The notes below the pieces were generated by a model that did not search any database, was not told the origin of the DNA, and saw only the letters and a list, made by a program, of their open reading frames with translations. From positions 124,001 through 188,000 of the forward strand of contig JAHJQQ010000023.1 of assembly GCA_018819175.1 (NCBI GenBank): a DNA stretch of 64,000 nt, read 5' to 3'. Position numbers and translations under genes: made by a program. Source of the stretch: Gammaproteobacteria bacterium. GTDB lineage: Bacteria > Pseudomonadota > Gammaproteobacteria > Thiohalobacterales > Thiohalobacteraceae. Position 1 is the first letter of the stretch. Each line of letters starts with the position of its first letter. Below are positions 11,788 through 20,982 of this stretch, piece by piece.

Positions 11788-13221
11788 TCAATGCTCTTCC
11801 CGCTGACGAATCGCGTCAATAATGCGCGAGGTCGATACGCCATCCTCAAAACCCAGCACTTTGACTTCGCCACCCGCCGCGGTCACACATTGATGTCCGG
11901 CGATCTGGTCGGGTTTGTAATCGCCACCTTTCACCAACACATCCGGTTCGACCGCGCAGATAACGCGCTCGGGCGTGTCTTCGGAAAACGGCACCACCCA
12001 ATCGACACTCTCCAGCGCGGCGAGCACGGTCATGCGTCGATCGACCGTATTGATCGGTCGACCTTCGCCTTTGAGACGCCGCACCGAGTCGTCATCATTC
12101 ACGGCGATAATCAGCCGATCACCCAGACGCCGCGCCTCGATGAGATAACCGACATGACCGGCATGCAGAATATCGAAACAGCCGTTGGTCATGACAATGC
12201 GCTCGCCCTGCGCGCGCGCCTCTTCGACCGCCACCAGTAATTGATCCTGACTCAGCACACCGTAACCGGCCTCGTAACGCCCGGCGAGTGCGCGGCGGAT
12301 TTCCGGAACCGAGGCGGTCGCGGTACCGAGCTTGGCAACCACAATTCCCGCAGCGACATTCGCCAGCGCCGTGGCCTCGGCCATACCTTCGCCGGCGGCC
12401 AGCGCGGCGGCCAGCACAGCGATCACGGTGTCACCCGCGCCCGTGACATCGAACACCTCACGTGCCTGGGCGGGCAGATGCAGCTCCGGCTGACCGGCGC
12501 GCAGCAACGTCATGCCGTGCTCGCCGCGCGTGATCAGCAGCGCACCCAGGTTGTGGCGCTCAATTTGTTCCAGTCCTTTCTCGATCAGCTCGATTTCGGT
12601 ACGGCAAGGCCCAACCACCGCCTCGAATTCATTCAGGTTCGGCGTAATCAGGCTCGCGCCGGCATAGGGCGCGAAGTCGGTGCGCTTGGGATCGACCAAC
12701 AACGGCTTGCCGGCGGCACGCGCGGCATCGATCAATTCACGCAGGGGCTTCAACGTACCCTTGCCATAATCCGAAATCACCACCGCGCCACAACCGGCTA
12801 ATGCCGATTTATAAATCTCCAGCAGCGCGCCACTGTCGAACGCCTCGAAGCCATCCTCGAAATCCAGGCGGATGAGTTGCTGATGCCGACTGATGATGCG
12901 CAGCTTGGTAATGGTCGCCGTGTTGTTCAGCCGCTGGAAACGGCACTGGACCCCCGCGGATTCCAGGCTATGAACCAGACTGTCGGCGGCCTCGTCGTCA
13001 CCGGTCAGGCCCACGACCGTACTGCCCGCCTGCAGGGCAGCGATGTTGAGCGCGACATTACCGGCACCGCCGGGGCGTTCCTCGTTCTGACGTACATGCA
13101 CCACGGGCACCGGCGCCTCGGGCGAGATACGCGAAGTCGAGCCATGCCAGTAGCGGTCCAGCATCACATCGCCGACCACCAGGACATGGGCCTTATCGAA
13201 GGCGGGAATCTGTAGTTTCAT
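11788..13221 (-). CDS. hldE: Bifunctional heptose 7-phosphate kinase / heptose 1-phosphate adenylyltransferase
   Basis: HldE (RfaE) carries out two steps of ADP-heptose synthesis. With the ATG at 13221 it has 477 residues, the same as E. coli HldE. The N-terminal PfkB/ribokinase domain (~1-318) shows [22 protein letters not shown] and the anion-hole motif [11 protein letters not shown]. The C-terminal nucleotidyltransferase (~340-477) starts [17 protein letters not shown], with the HAGH catalytic motif. The frame is open upstream to 13365 but that part consists of intergenic repeat sequence. It lies upstream of hldD on the same strand, separated by a nested repeat. Confidence 0.96.
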   Translation of the reverse strand: MKLQIPAFDKAHVLVVGDVMLDRYWHGSTSRISPEAPVPVVHVRQNEERPGGAGNVALNIAALQAGSTVVGLTGDDEAADSLVHSLESAGVQCRFQRLNNTATITKLRIISRHQQLIRLDFEDGFEAFDSGALLEIYKSALAGCGAVVISDYGKGTLKPLRELIDAARAAGKPLLVDPKRTDFAPYAGASLITPNLNEFEAVVGPCRTEIELIEKGLEQIERHNLGALLITRGEHGMTLLRAGQPELHLPAQAREVFDVTGAGDTVIAVLAAALAAGEGMAEATALANVAAGIVVAKLGTATASVPEIRRALAGRYEAGYGVLSQDQLLVAVEEARAQGERIVMTNGCFDILHAGHVGYLIEARRLGDRLIIAVNDDDSVRRLKGEGRPINTVDRRMTVLAALESVDWVVPFSEDTPERVICAVEPDVLVKGGDYKPDQIAGHQCVTAAGGEVKVLGFEDGVSTSRIIDAIRQREEH

Positions 13222-13297
13222 GCGTCGTACAGCCCTGGGAAATCTGGGCCGAATCATACCATGCCACTGCGGCCGGAGCCGCCACGCCCCCATTTTC

Positions 13298-13570
13298 CGA
13301 CCCGCCAAGACGCCAAGCTCGCCAAGAAAAGGAATATTGAACCGCAGAGGCGCCAAGGACGCCAAGAAACCCTAGGTCGAACCGCAGAGGCGCAAAGGCG
13401 CAAAGAATGTCCAAGTAGACAACACAGTTACCTCCACGCCCAGTAGAGAGATTAATGCTGAATATCAAGCCAGATGCAGACCACTAAATAGGTATTTCTT
13501 TGCGCCTTTGGCGCCTCTGCGGTTCAATATTCCTTTTCTTGGCGAGCTTGGCGTCTTGGCGGTTCGAAAT
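13298..13570. repeat. Large nested inverted repeat of the GCCAAG / GCAAAG type
   Basis: This fills most of the ~440-base gap between the divergent hldE and lpxL-like genes. The outer arms (about 13301-13356 and 13508-13562) are near-perfect inverted copies of ~55 bases and contain two element types in tandem (GCCAAGACGCCAAGC... and AACCGCAGAGGCGCC...). The left arm has an additional unit (13357-13407) whose GCAAAGGCGCAAAGAA end pairs with 13495-13510. It is the most elaborate repeat in the window. Confidence 0.82.
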
Positions 13571-13661
13571 TGGTACGCGAGGCAACTCAAAGAATCCAAC
13601 GCGATTCGTGAGCACAGCACCCCAATTCGGTACACTGTGCCACCGACTCCGGATACGCTTT

Positions 13662-14591
13662 GTGAACGACACCGCCAACACACAACCTTCGCTAAGGTCG
13701 CCGCGCTACTGGCCGGTGCATATCGGCATCGCCTTCGGCCGGCTGGCGGCTCAGCTCCCGTTTGGCCTGCTGATACTGATTGGTCGCGTTCTGGGCGCAG
13801 GCGCCTATTACCTGATGCCACGGCGGCGACGCATCGCCCGCACCAATCTCGGCCTGTGTTTCCCGGAGCTGGACAAGGCCGAACGGCGCAAGCTGCTGCG
13901 TGAACATTTCCGCTCGCTGGGTATCGGCGTGATCGAGACGGCCATGTGCTGGTGGTCACCGTCGGCCCGATTGCAAGGACTGGCGCAGATTGAGGGTCTC
14001 GAACATCTGCAGTCCGCCCTGGCCGTGGGGCGCGGTGTGATACTGCTTTCCGCACATTTCACCACACTGGAAATCGGCGGCCGATTGCTGTCTCTGCAGA
14101 CACCCTTTCATGTGCTCTACCGGCCCCATAAGAATGCCGCCTTTGAACGCGTCATGCAGGATGCCCGTGCACGCCATTTCGAAAAGGCCATTTCGCGCGA
14201 CGACATGCGCGGCATGCTCAGAAGCCTGAAGGCGAACATGCCAGTCTGGTATGCGCCGGATCAGAATTACGGCGCCGAGCACAGTATCTTTGTCTCCTTC
14301 TTCAACATACCCGCCTCGACGATCACCGCCACCGCGCGGCTGGCACGCATCAGCGGTGCCAAGGTCGTACCGTTTTTTCAGGAACGGTTGCCCGGAGCAA
14401 AAGGCTATCGTCTGACGCTGTATCCCGCCCTGGATAATTTCCCAACCGATGACGAAGCCGCCGACACCCAACGCGTCAACGATCTGATCGAGGCACAGGT
14501 GCGACGCATGCCGGCGCAATATCTCTGGGCACATCGGCGTTTCAAGACCCGGCCTCCGGGCGCGACCCCGTTATACAAGGGGCAACTGTGA
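13662..14591 (+). CDS. Lipid A biosynthesis lauroyl/palmitoleoyl-type acyltransferase (LpxL/HtrB family)
   Basis: Inner-membrane acyltransferase of the LpxL/LpxM family that adds a secondary acyl chain to Kdo2-lipid A; 309 residues, as in the family. A hydrophobic N-terminal segment (AAQLPFGLLILIGRVLGAGAYYL) precedes the HX4E catalytic motif in SAHFTTLEIGG. Later stretches such as WYAPDQNYG and RLARISGAKVVPFF are typical. I chose the GTG at 13662 (VNDTANTQ); the frame is open further upstream but only through repeat DNA. Its stop overlaps the next gene by four bases (GTGA), so both are co-translated. Confidence 0.93.
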   Translation: MNDTANTQPSLRSPRYWPVHIGIAFGRLAAQLPFGLLILIGRVLGAGAYYLMPRRRRIARTNLGLCFPELDKAERRKLLREHFRSLGIGVIETAMCWWSPSARLQGLAQIEGLEHLQSALAVGRGVILLSAHFTTLEIGGRLLSLQTPFHVLYRPHKNAAFERVMQDARARHFEKAISRDDMRGMLRSLKANMPVWYAPDQNYGAEHSIFVSFFNIPASTITATARLARISGAKVVPFFQERLPGAKGYRLTLYPALDNFPTDDEAADTQRVNDLIEAQVRRMPAQYLWAHRRFKTRPPGATPLYKGQL

Positions 14592-15490
14592 GCAAGGCTA
14601 CCGGCAAGATTCTGGTTGTTACCCTGAGCAACATCGGTGACGCGGTGATGACCACGCCTGTGCTGCAGGCATTACACAAGCGGTATCCGGATGCATTGAT
14701 AGACCTGGTCGCGGATCGACGTTCAGCCGAGATCTTCCGGCATTGCCCTTACCTCGGCCGCATCGTCTTCAAGGAAAAACGCGCCGGCTGGCGCGGCACG
14801 CTGCAACTGGTGCGCCACCTGTGCAGCACGCGTTACGATCTGATTGTGGATCTGCGCACCGATGGCCTTGCCTATTTACTGCGTGGGCGTCGCCGCCTGA
14901 CCAAATGGCATGCCCGCCCACAAGGCCCGCACGCCGTACAGTCACACATGGGCGTGCTCGCCGCATTGGGCGAGAACGACATTCCACCCACGCACATCTG
15001 GCTCACACCGGAACTCAATGCGAAAGCGGAACAGCATCTGCATGAACTCCCAGGCACGCGCTGGCTCGCACTCGGCCCTGGCGCCAACTGGGAACCGAAG
15101 ATCTGGCCCGCAGCCCAGTTCCAAAAACTGATCGGACAACTACAAGACAGATTCGACGGTGTCATCCTGCTCGGCGGCCCCAGCGACGCGGCGCGTTGCA
15201 AGGCCGTTGACTTACATTGCCCACTGCCCTGCATCAACCTCGCCGGCCAAACCGGCTTACTTGAAGCCACCGCCGTCCTCGCCCGCGCAACGCTGTTCAT
15301 TGGCAACGACTCCGGACTTGGCCATCTCGCCAGCGCCGTGGGCACACCGACACTCACGCTGTTCGGCCCCGGACAACCGGAACGTTATCGCCCCTGGGGG
15401 GAGAATGCGCATTGGCTGACGAATGCGGAAAAGGATTTGAATCGCTTGAGTGCGGAGCAGGTGGCGTATGACATCAGAAACATTCTGTAA
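14588..15490 (+). CDS. Glycosyltransferase family 9 (heptosyltransferase-like)
   Basis: GT9-family enzyme of 300 residues, probably an LPS heptosyltransferase or close relative. The N-terminal LVVTLSNIGDAVMTTPVLQAL and the C-terminal FIGNDSGLGHLASAVGTPT are the standard family signatures, with LGPGANWEPKIWP in between. It begins with GTG overlapping the acyltransferase stop. Whether it is WaaC, WaaF or an additional enzyme cannot be decided here. Confidence 0.9.
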   Translation: MSKATGKILVVTLSNIGDAVMTTPVLQALHKRYPDALIDLVADRRSAEIFRHCPYLGRIVFKEKRAGWRGTLQLVRHLCSTRYDLIVDLRTDGLAYLLRGRRRLTKWHARPQGPHAVQSHMGVLAALGENDIPPTHIWLTPELNAKAEQHLHELPGTRWLALGPGANWEPKIWPAAQFQKLIGQLQDRFDGVILLGGPSDAARCKAVDLHCPLPCINLAGQTGLLEATAVLARATLFIGNDSGLGHLASAVGTPTLTLFGPGQPERYRPWGENAHWLTNAEKDLNRLSAEQVAYDIRNIL

Positions 15491-15689
15491 CCTGGGTTTG
15501 GGCGTTAACGTAACCCGAGGCACGCTTATCAACGGCCTGACTTTATATCGTGATCAGACATAGACGCTATAAAGCTATAAATCTTCTATACCCGCACTAC
15601 CCTCCCAACTTACGGTAAAATGCTCTCATAGCCTGCGCGGGCGACATTGCTCGCGTATTTAGTACAGAGCGTATCCGGAAACCCCGCAC

Positions 15690-17321
15690 ATGTTGCGTTT
15701 GACAGAAATCAGGCTTCCCCTCAACCACACCGAGGGCGCGCTCACGCTCGCGATTCTCGAACAGCTGGGCATCCCGGCGGAGGAGCTGCTCGCCTATAGC
15801 ATCGCCCGCAGAGGTTATGACGCGCGCAAGCCGAAATCGATCATTGCCGTGTATACGCTGGACGTTGAGATCAAGAACGAGGCGGCGGTGCTGGCGCGAT
15901 TGGCAAACAACCCGCATTGCTCAGCCACGCCGGATACCGAATATCACTTCGTTGCACAGGCACCTGCCGATCTGGCGTCACGTCCTGTGGTGATTGGTCT
16001 GGGGCCAGCCGGTCTGTTTGCCGCATTGATCCTGGCACAGTCGGGCTTCAAACCTATTGTTCTGGAGCGCGGCAAGGCAGTACGGGAACGCACCAAGGAT
16101 ACCTTTGCACTATGGCGGCAAGGCGTGCTCAATCCGGAATCCAATGCACAGTTCGGCGAGGGCGGCGCGGGCACGTTCTCCGACGGCAAGTTGCACAGCC
16201 AGATCAAAGATCCCAAACATCACGGCCGCAAGGTGCTCACGGAATTCGTCAAAGCCGGCGCACCGCCGGAAATTCTTTATGTGAGCAAGCCACACATAGG
16301 GACGTTTCGACTGGTCGGCATGGTGGAGGCTATGCGCAAGACCATCGAGGCACTCGGTGGTGAGATTCGATTTGAGTCACGGGTGGATGACTTTGATATT
16401 CAAGGTGGCCAACTGTGCGGCGTGATGCTCGTCAACGGCGAACGCATTGCCACGGAACATGTGGTGCTGGCTATCGGTCACAGCGCGCGCGACACCTTTC
16501 AGAAGCTATACGATCGCGGCGTGTATATCGAGGCCAAGCCGTTTTCTATCGGCCTTCGTATCGAGCATCCGCAATCGCTGATCGATACCTGCCGCTTCGG
16601 CAAACATGCCGGCAACCCCTTGCTAGGCGCGGCCGATTACAAGCTGGTGCATCACTGCAGCAATGGGCGTTCGGTGTACAGCTTCTGCATGTGCCCCGGC
16701 GGCACGGTGGTCGCCGCCGCGTCGGAACCCGGGCGTGTCGTGACCAACGGTATGAGCCAGTATTCCCGCAATGAGCGCAATGCCAACAGCGGTATCGTCG
16801 TCGGCATCACGCCGGAGGATTATCCGGATGGACCGCTCGCGGGTATCGCCTTCCAGCGGCAGTGGGAGGAACGCGCATTCAAGTTAGGCGGTGAAGATTA
16901 TTCGGCGCCGGGGCAACTGGTCGGTGATTTTCTGGCCGGACGGCCTTCGACTCAATTAGGCTCGGTCATTCCCTCTTATACACCGGGTGTGCATCTCTGC
17001 GATCTGAGCACCGCACTCCCGGATTATGCAGTCGCGGCCATTCGCGAAGCATTGCCCGCCTTCGGGAAGAAGATAAATGGCTTTGCCATGAATGATGCGG
17101 TCTTGACTGCCGTCGAGACGCGCACTTCGTCACCGATCCGCATCAAGCGCAATGAGGATTATCAGAGCCTGAATACGCGCGGACTGTATCCGACCGGCGA
17201 GGGCGCGGGTTATGCGGGCGGCATCCTGTCGTCGGCGGTGGATGGCATCAAGGTCGCCGAAGCGGTGGCGTTGAGTATGACGCGCACGACATTACAGAAT
17301 GACGCGACAGAGAATTATTAG
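15690..17321 (+). CDS. FAD-dependent oxidoreductase (COG2509-type dehydrogenase)
   Basis: Flavoprotein of 543 residues, annotated in many genomes as NAD(P)/FAD-dependent or uncharacterised FAD dehydrogenase. After an N-terminal ~95-residue domain (RLTEIRLPLNHTEGALT) comes the dinucleotide-binding motif VIGLGPAGLFAALI (about residue 98). The segment SNAQFGEGGAGTFSDGKL and the C-terminal GLYPTGEGAGYAGGI flavin motif are characteristic. Substrate and pathway are unknown. It stands alone, with ~200 bases upstream in which I see no clear element beyond a weak TAAAAT -10-like box. Confidence 0.88.
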   Translation: MLRLTEIRLPLNHTEGALTLAILEQLGIPAEELLAYSIARRGYDARKPKSIIAVYTLDVEIKNEAAVLARLANNPHCSATPDTEYHFVAQAPADLASRPVVIGLGPAGLFAALILAQSGFKPIVLERGKAVRERTKDTFALWRQGVLNPESNAQFGEGGAGTFSDGKLHSQIKDPKHHGRKVLTEFVKAGAPPEILYVSKPHIGTFRLVGMVEAMRKTIEALGGEIRFESRVDDFDIQGGQLCGVMLVNGERIATEHVVLAIGHSARDTFQKLYDRGVYIEAKPFSIGLRIEHPQSLIDTCRFGKHAGNPLLGAADYKLVHHCSNGRSVYSFCMCPGGTVVAAASEPGRVVTNGMSQYSRNERNANSGIVVGITPEDYPDGPLAGIAFQRQWEERAFKLGGEDYSAPGQLVGDFLAGRPSTQLGSVIPSYTPGVHLCDLSTALPDYAVAAIREALPAFGKKINGFAMNDAVLTAVETRTSSPIRIKRNEDYQSLNTRGLYPTGEGAGYAGGILSSAVDGIKVAEAVALSMTRTTLQNDATENY

Positions 17322-17325
17322 TTAA

Positions 17326-17355
17326 CCGTCATTCCGGCATTCGCCGGAATGACGG
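17326..17355. terminator. Hairpin between convergent genes (repeat-like)
   Basis: CCGTCATTCCGGC pairs with GCCGGAATGACGG around a four-base loop, midway between two converging genes. There is no T run. The word CGTCATTCCGGC is a frequent intergenic repeat in gammaproteobacteria, and here it could also end transcription from both sides. Confidence 0.55.
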
Positions 17356-17372
17356 GTAGAGATATATGCTGG

Positions 17373-18353
17373 CTAGAGCAATCCATCCATCCGCAGTCGC
17401 TCCAACACCTGATCAGGTGTGATCAATGCCAAACAGGCGTGCTCCCGCTCTGGCGGACAATCGGTCAGATGACAGGGACTGCATTCGACGGGATGCGTGA
17501 GCACACGTTCGCGTTGGCCGACGGCATGACTGCGGCGCCAATCGGTCGGGCCGAAGAAGGCATACACGGGAATTCCCGCCGCGGATAACAAGTGCATCGG
17601 CCCGGAATCGTTCACCACGGCGAAACGCGCCAAGCGCGCCAATTCCGCTAAACCAGGAATCGTGAATGCGCCGGTCATATCACAACCGATCTGCGCAGCC
17701 AGCACACGATTCACCTCCACTTCATCCGGCCCGCCAATCCAGATCACTCGGATACCCGCCGCTTCGATGCCGCGCGCCAGTTCGATGAAGTGCTGTTGTT
17801 CCCAGCGCTTGGAGGGCCAGCGCGCACTCGATCCGGCGTGCAGCACGGCGAAATCCTGTTCCGTCAGACCCTCTGATGCCAGCCGCTCCAGCACCTTCAC
17901 ACGCTCGGATTGCGCCGGCCACAGCTGCGGAACAGGTTCGGCGGCGGGCAATCCGGCGCTTTCAATTAGCCGATTCAGACGCGGAAACACATGCTCGCGT
18001 ACATCGTCGCGGGAAGGGCTATGGGTATAGAGCCAGCGTGGCGCGATGCCGACGCGCCTTGCCGCACCGGATAACAGTGTCAATGCGCGACTGCGGTCGG
18101 AGCCCTGCAAATCATACACTGTGGAAAATTTCCGGCGACGCATCCAGACCAGTGATGACCACATGGCATGCGCACCCTGGCGCGGAAAGGTGATGACCTT
18201 AAGCGTTGGGTGACCGGCAAACAGCGGCGCGAACGCCGGCGAGGTCAACAGCCAGACCTCGGCATGGTGCTCGACAATGCGCGCGATCTGCGGCGTGCAG
18301 AGGACCACATCGCCGAGCGCACCCATTTTAATAATCAGCGTTCGTTCGTTCAC
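17373..18353 (-). CDS. Glycosyltransferase family 9 (heptosyltransferase-like)
   Basis: Second GT9 enzyme of the window, 326 residues, GTG start. It begins LIIKMGALGDVVLCTPQI, has VLHAGSSARWPSKRW and the FAVVNDSGPMHLLSAAG donor-site motif, and then the cysteine-rich tail CSPCHLTDCPPEREHAC that is common in heptosyltransferase-like proteins. Its exact acceptor is unknown. It sits convergent to the FAD oxidoreductase gene and close to other LPS core genes. Confidence 0.9.
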   Translation of the reverse strand: MNERTLIIKMGALGDVVLCTPQIARIVEHHAEVWLLTSPAFAPLFAGHPTLKVITFPRQGAHAMWSSLVWMRRRKFSTVYDLQGSDRSRALTLLSGAARRVGIAPRWLYTHSPSRDDVREHVFPRLNRLIESAGLPAAEPVPQLWPAQSERVKVLERLASEGLTEQDFAVLHAGSSARWPSKRWEQQHFIELARGIEAAGIRVIWIGGPDEVEVNRVLAAQIGCDMTGAFTIPGLAELARLARFAVVNDSGPMHLLSAAGIPVYAFFGPTDWRRSHAVGQRERVLTHPVECSPCHLTDCPPEREHACLALITPDQVLERLRMDGLL

Positions 18354-18368
18354 TTCGAGCCTCTGGAA

Positions 18369-18656
18369 AGTGCGCTATCACACCAGAGGACGCCGAGAAC
18401 ACAAAGAAGAATTAAGGAAGGTCTGATTAATTCCGTAATGTCATCATTGCGAGCGAAGCGAAGCAATCTCCCAACCGTAAAATCAACATATTAGAGATTG
18501 TTCGCTACGCTCACCCCTTCGGGGCCGCCCTGCGGGCGTTCTGCGCTCGCAAGCTCGCTTGTGCCGCGTCGATTCGCTCCTCGCAATGACGAATTAATCA
18601 GAGGTTCATTAATGATGCTTGCTCTGTGTTCTCTGCGCCCTCTGGTGTGAAACAGT
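18369..18656. repeat. Three-layer nested inverted repeat
   Basis: This occupies the ~360-base gap between two divergent glycosyltransferase genes. The outer arms (about 18377-18407 and 18622-18652) share TCACACCAGAGG and GAGAACACA. A middle pair (GTCTGATTAATTC at 18421-18434 and its inverse at 18591-18604) lies inside. The core holds CATTGCGAGCGAAGCGAAGC-type repeats in both orientations (about 18444-18470, 18494-18512 and 18570-18590). No gene is visible. Confidence 0.8.
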
Positions 18657-18712
18657 CACCCCGCGCATACAAAACATTTACATTATAAACACAGGTTCTG
18701 CATAATCGCGTC

Positions 18713-19774
18713 GTGACAGACAAAAGCATACTCTGGTGGGGCCGCTTCGATCCGGATTATTCCCGCAACCGCATCGTCCGCCAGGCATTGCGTGACCTCG
18801 GCTGGACATTGATCGATTTTCACCCGCGATTCTCGGGCCTCGGTGATCTGGAGGCACGGCTGCGCCGGTTGACTGTTCCGTCGCTGGTCTGGGTTCCCTG
18901 CTTCCGCCAGCGTGACGTGCCGGCTGCGGCGCGCTGGGCACGGCGGCAAAACATCCCACTGCTGTTCGATCCGCTCATCAGCGCCTACGACAAACAGGTG
19001 TTTGAGCGCGGGAAGCTGTCAGCAGAAAGTACCGCGGCACAGCGACTGCTGACCCGGGAGCGGCGCTGTTTCGCACAGGCCGACATCCTGCTCGCCGATA
19101 CGCAACTGCATGCCGAGTATTTCCGCGATACCTTGCAGGCACCCGCGTCACGCATCCAAGTGGTTCCGGTCGGCGCCGAGGAACGGTTGTTTCACCCGCA
19201 ACAGAATGACGCTCCCGAACGCGAACTCATCAAAGTCTTGTTTTATGGCAGCTTCATCCCCCTGCAAGGCCCGCAGGTGATTATCGACGCGGCCCGCCTC
19301 ACGCAGGACCGAGCCGATATCCGCTGGCACCTGGTCGGTGACGGACCGCTGAGAAAAGACTGCGAGACGCTAGCCGCCGGTCTCGACAATGTCGTTTTTG
19401 AGGATTGGTTACCCTATCCGGAACTACCTGCACGTATTCATCAGGCGGATATTCTACTGGGCGTTTTCGGCACCACACCCAAGGCAGGCCGGGTGATTCC
19501 GAACAAGGTGTATCAGGCGCTGGCCTGTGCGAAGCCCGTCATCACGCAACCGAGCGCTGCTTATCCACAGCAGCTAGTGCAGCTGGACAACCCAGGAATC
19601 TACTGGTCAAACCCGGGGGACGCCAAAGCGTTGGTTAACGCGGTCTGCCGGCTTGCCGATCAAGCCGCCTTACGCGCCGAGTCAGGCAAGGCAGCCTATG
19701 CGAGCTATCAGCAGTTTTTCTCCACCGACATGATTCGCGCAGCCCTTGCTGAATGTTTGCGCGAGCTTCCTTAG
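18713..19774 (+). CDS. Glycosyltransferase family 4-type protein
   Basis: Retaining GT-B glycosyltransferase of 353 residues, probably adding a sugar to the LPS core or an O-chain. It starts with GTG (MTDKSILWWGRFDPDYSRN). The conserved parts are PVGAEERLFHP, the VLFYGSFIPLQGPQVIIDAA start of the C-terminal domain, WHLVGDGPL, and GRVIPNKVYQALACAKPVI in the donor site. Its last bases overlap the end of the convergent ligase gene by four bases. Confidence 0.87.
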   Translation: MTDKSILWWGRFDPDYSRNRIVRQALRDLGWTLIDFHPRFSGLGDLEARLRRLTVPSLVWVPCFRQRDVPAAARWARRQNIPLLFDPLISAYDKQVFERGKLSAESTAAQRLLTRERRCFAQADILLADTQLHAEYFRDTLQAPASRIQVVPVGAEERLFHPQQNDAPERELIKVLFYGSFIPLQGPQVIIDAARLTQDRADIRWHLVGDGPLRKDCETLAAGLDNVVFEDWLPYPELPARIHQADILLGVFGTTPKAGRVIPNKVYQALACAKPVITQPSAAYPQQLVQLDNPGIYWSNPGDAKALVNAVCRLADQAALRAESGKAAYASYQQFFSTDMIRAALAECLRELP

Positions 19775-20940
19775 ATAGTCGTTGCTACGCCCTGATCGCG
19801 TTTTGGCTCCAGCATCACCAACAGCACCGCCAACTCAAACAGCATGATCAAGGCGAATGATACCGATCCATACGAATGATCCAGGCTGGCGGCAACCAGG
19901 ATCGCAGCGATACTTGCAACCCAAGGCGCGGCGCGGCGGCGCAATTCCGCAGAGACCACACGTAACCGCAGTAACAGGGTTCCGATAAGATAACCTAACA
20001 AAGTCAGCAAGACGGCCAAACCCAATACACCGGTTTCATGCCAGACATCCAACAGAAAATTATGGAAGCCTTTGACAGGGACAGTTAGAAATGGCTCGTA
20101 GTATTGCGCATGCCCCATACCAACGCCCAACCAGGCATTCTCGGGCGGATATTGGAATGCGCCCACCCAGATAGAGGCCCGATAACTGGTCCAGACATCC
20201 AACATATGCATCAAATCACTGCCTTGCAGCTCGGACCATTTTGGCAGCAGTTCGATCAGCAGCACCATCGGCAGCAACAGCAAAGCCACCCAAAAAACCC
20301 GCCGCCCAAGCTGAGACATGAGAGCCATCATCACCATCAGGCCAGTACCGATGACGAGCAACTCCGTACTGCTATTGGCGAACAGCAGACCCACCACGGC
20401 AACACAAATCACTAATGGCATCAACCAGCGCGATGCAGTCGCTGTCTTCATATCCTGTATCCAATACACCAGGAACGGCATCAGATAGGCCATGGACATA
20501 CCATTAATCGATCGAGCGATCTCCTTGCCTTCCCAGGCATCTATCGCCAAGAAAACAAGAAACGCCAGCATGGCCAGCAGCGCGGCCAGACCAAACACAC
20601 GCGCAGTCCGCTTCTCATCCAATCTATTGCGAGACAGCACCGCCAGGGTTACTGGTAGCGCCAGCGTATAGGCAGCCCAGCGAAACCAGGTATGCAGCGC
20701 TTCTGTTGGATGCATGGCCATGCTCACACTCAGCAGAAACACCAACACCATCGCCGCATACAACAACATAAGCTTTGGCCGGACAGTGAAATCACCCGGA
20801 CGCAGGGCCAGTATCGCCCACAGGAAATAACTGAAAAACAGCACGTTCGCTAATGCCCGGCCCATGGTCACACTGGCGGGCACAAACATCGGCAACATCC
20901 AGCCCACTTGAAAAAAACTGTCTCGCACGCGCTGTAGCAT
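19771..20940 (-). CDS. O-antigen ligase family membrane protein
   Basis: Polytopic inner-membrane protein of 389 residues with roughly ten hydrophobic helices, of the WaaL/RfaL O-antigen ligase (Wzy_C) family. The periplasmic loop holds AWLGVGMGHAQYYEPF and KGFHNFLLDVWHETGVLGL; the histidine in the HNFLLDVWHETG region matches the conserved ligase motif. The ATG at 20940 follows GAGG at good spacing; a GTG six bases upstream is too close. It could join O-polysaccharide to lipid A-core, fitting the neighbouring LPS genes. Confidence 0.87.
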   Translation of the reverse strand: MLQRVRDSFFQVGWMLPMFVPASVTMGRALANVLFFSYFLWAILALRPGDFTVRPKLMLLYAAMVLVFLLSVSMAMHPTEALHTWFRWAAYTLALPVTLAVLSRNRLDEKRTARVFGLAALLAMLAFLVFLAIDAWEGKEIARSINGMSMAYLMPFLVYWIQDMKTATASRWLMPLVICVAVVGLLFANSSTELLVIGTGLMVMMALMSQLGRRVFWVALLLLPMVLLIELLPKWSELQGSDLMHMLDVWTSYRASIWVGAFQYPPENAWLGVGMGHAQYYEPFLTVPVKGFHNFLLDVWHETGVLGLAVLLTLLGYLIGTLLLRLRVVSAELRRRAAPWVASIAAILVAASLDHSYGSVSFALIMLFELAVLLVMLEPKRDQGVATTI

Positions 20941-20982
20941 TTTCACGCCTCTTTGATCATGTCCATGATCCGTATTTCACTA

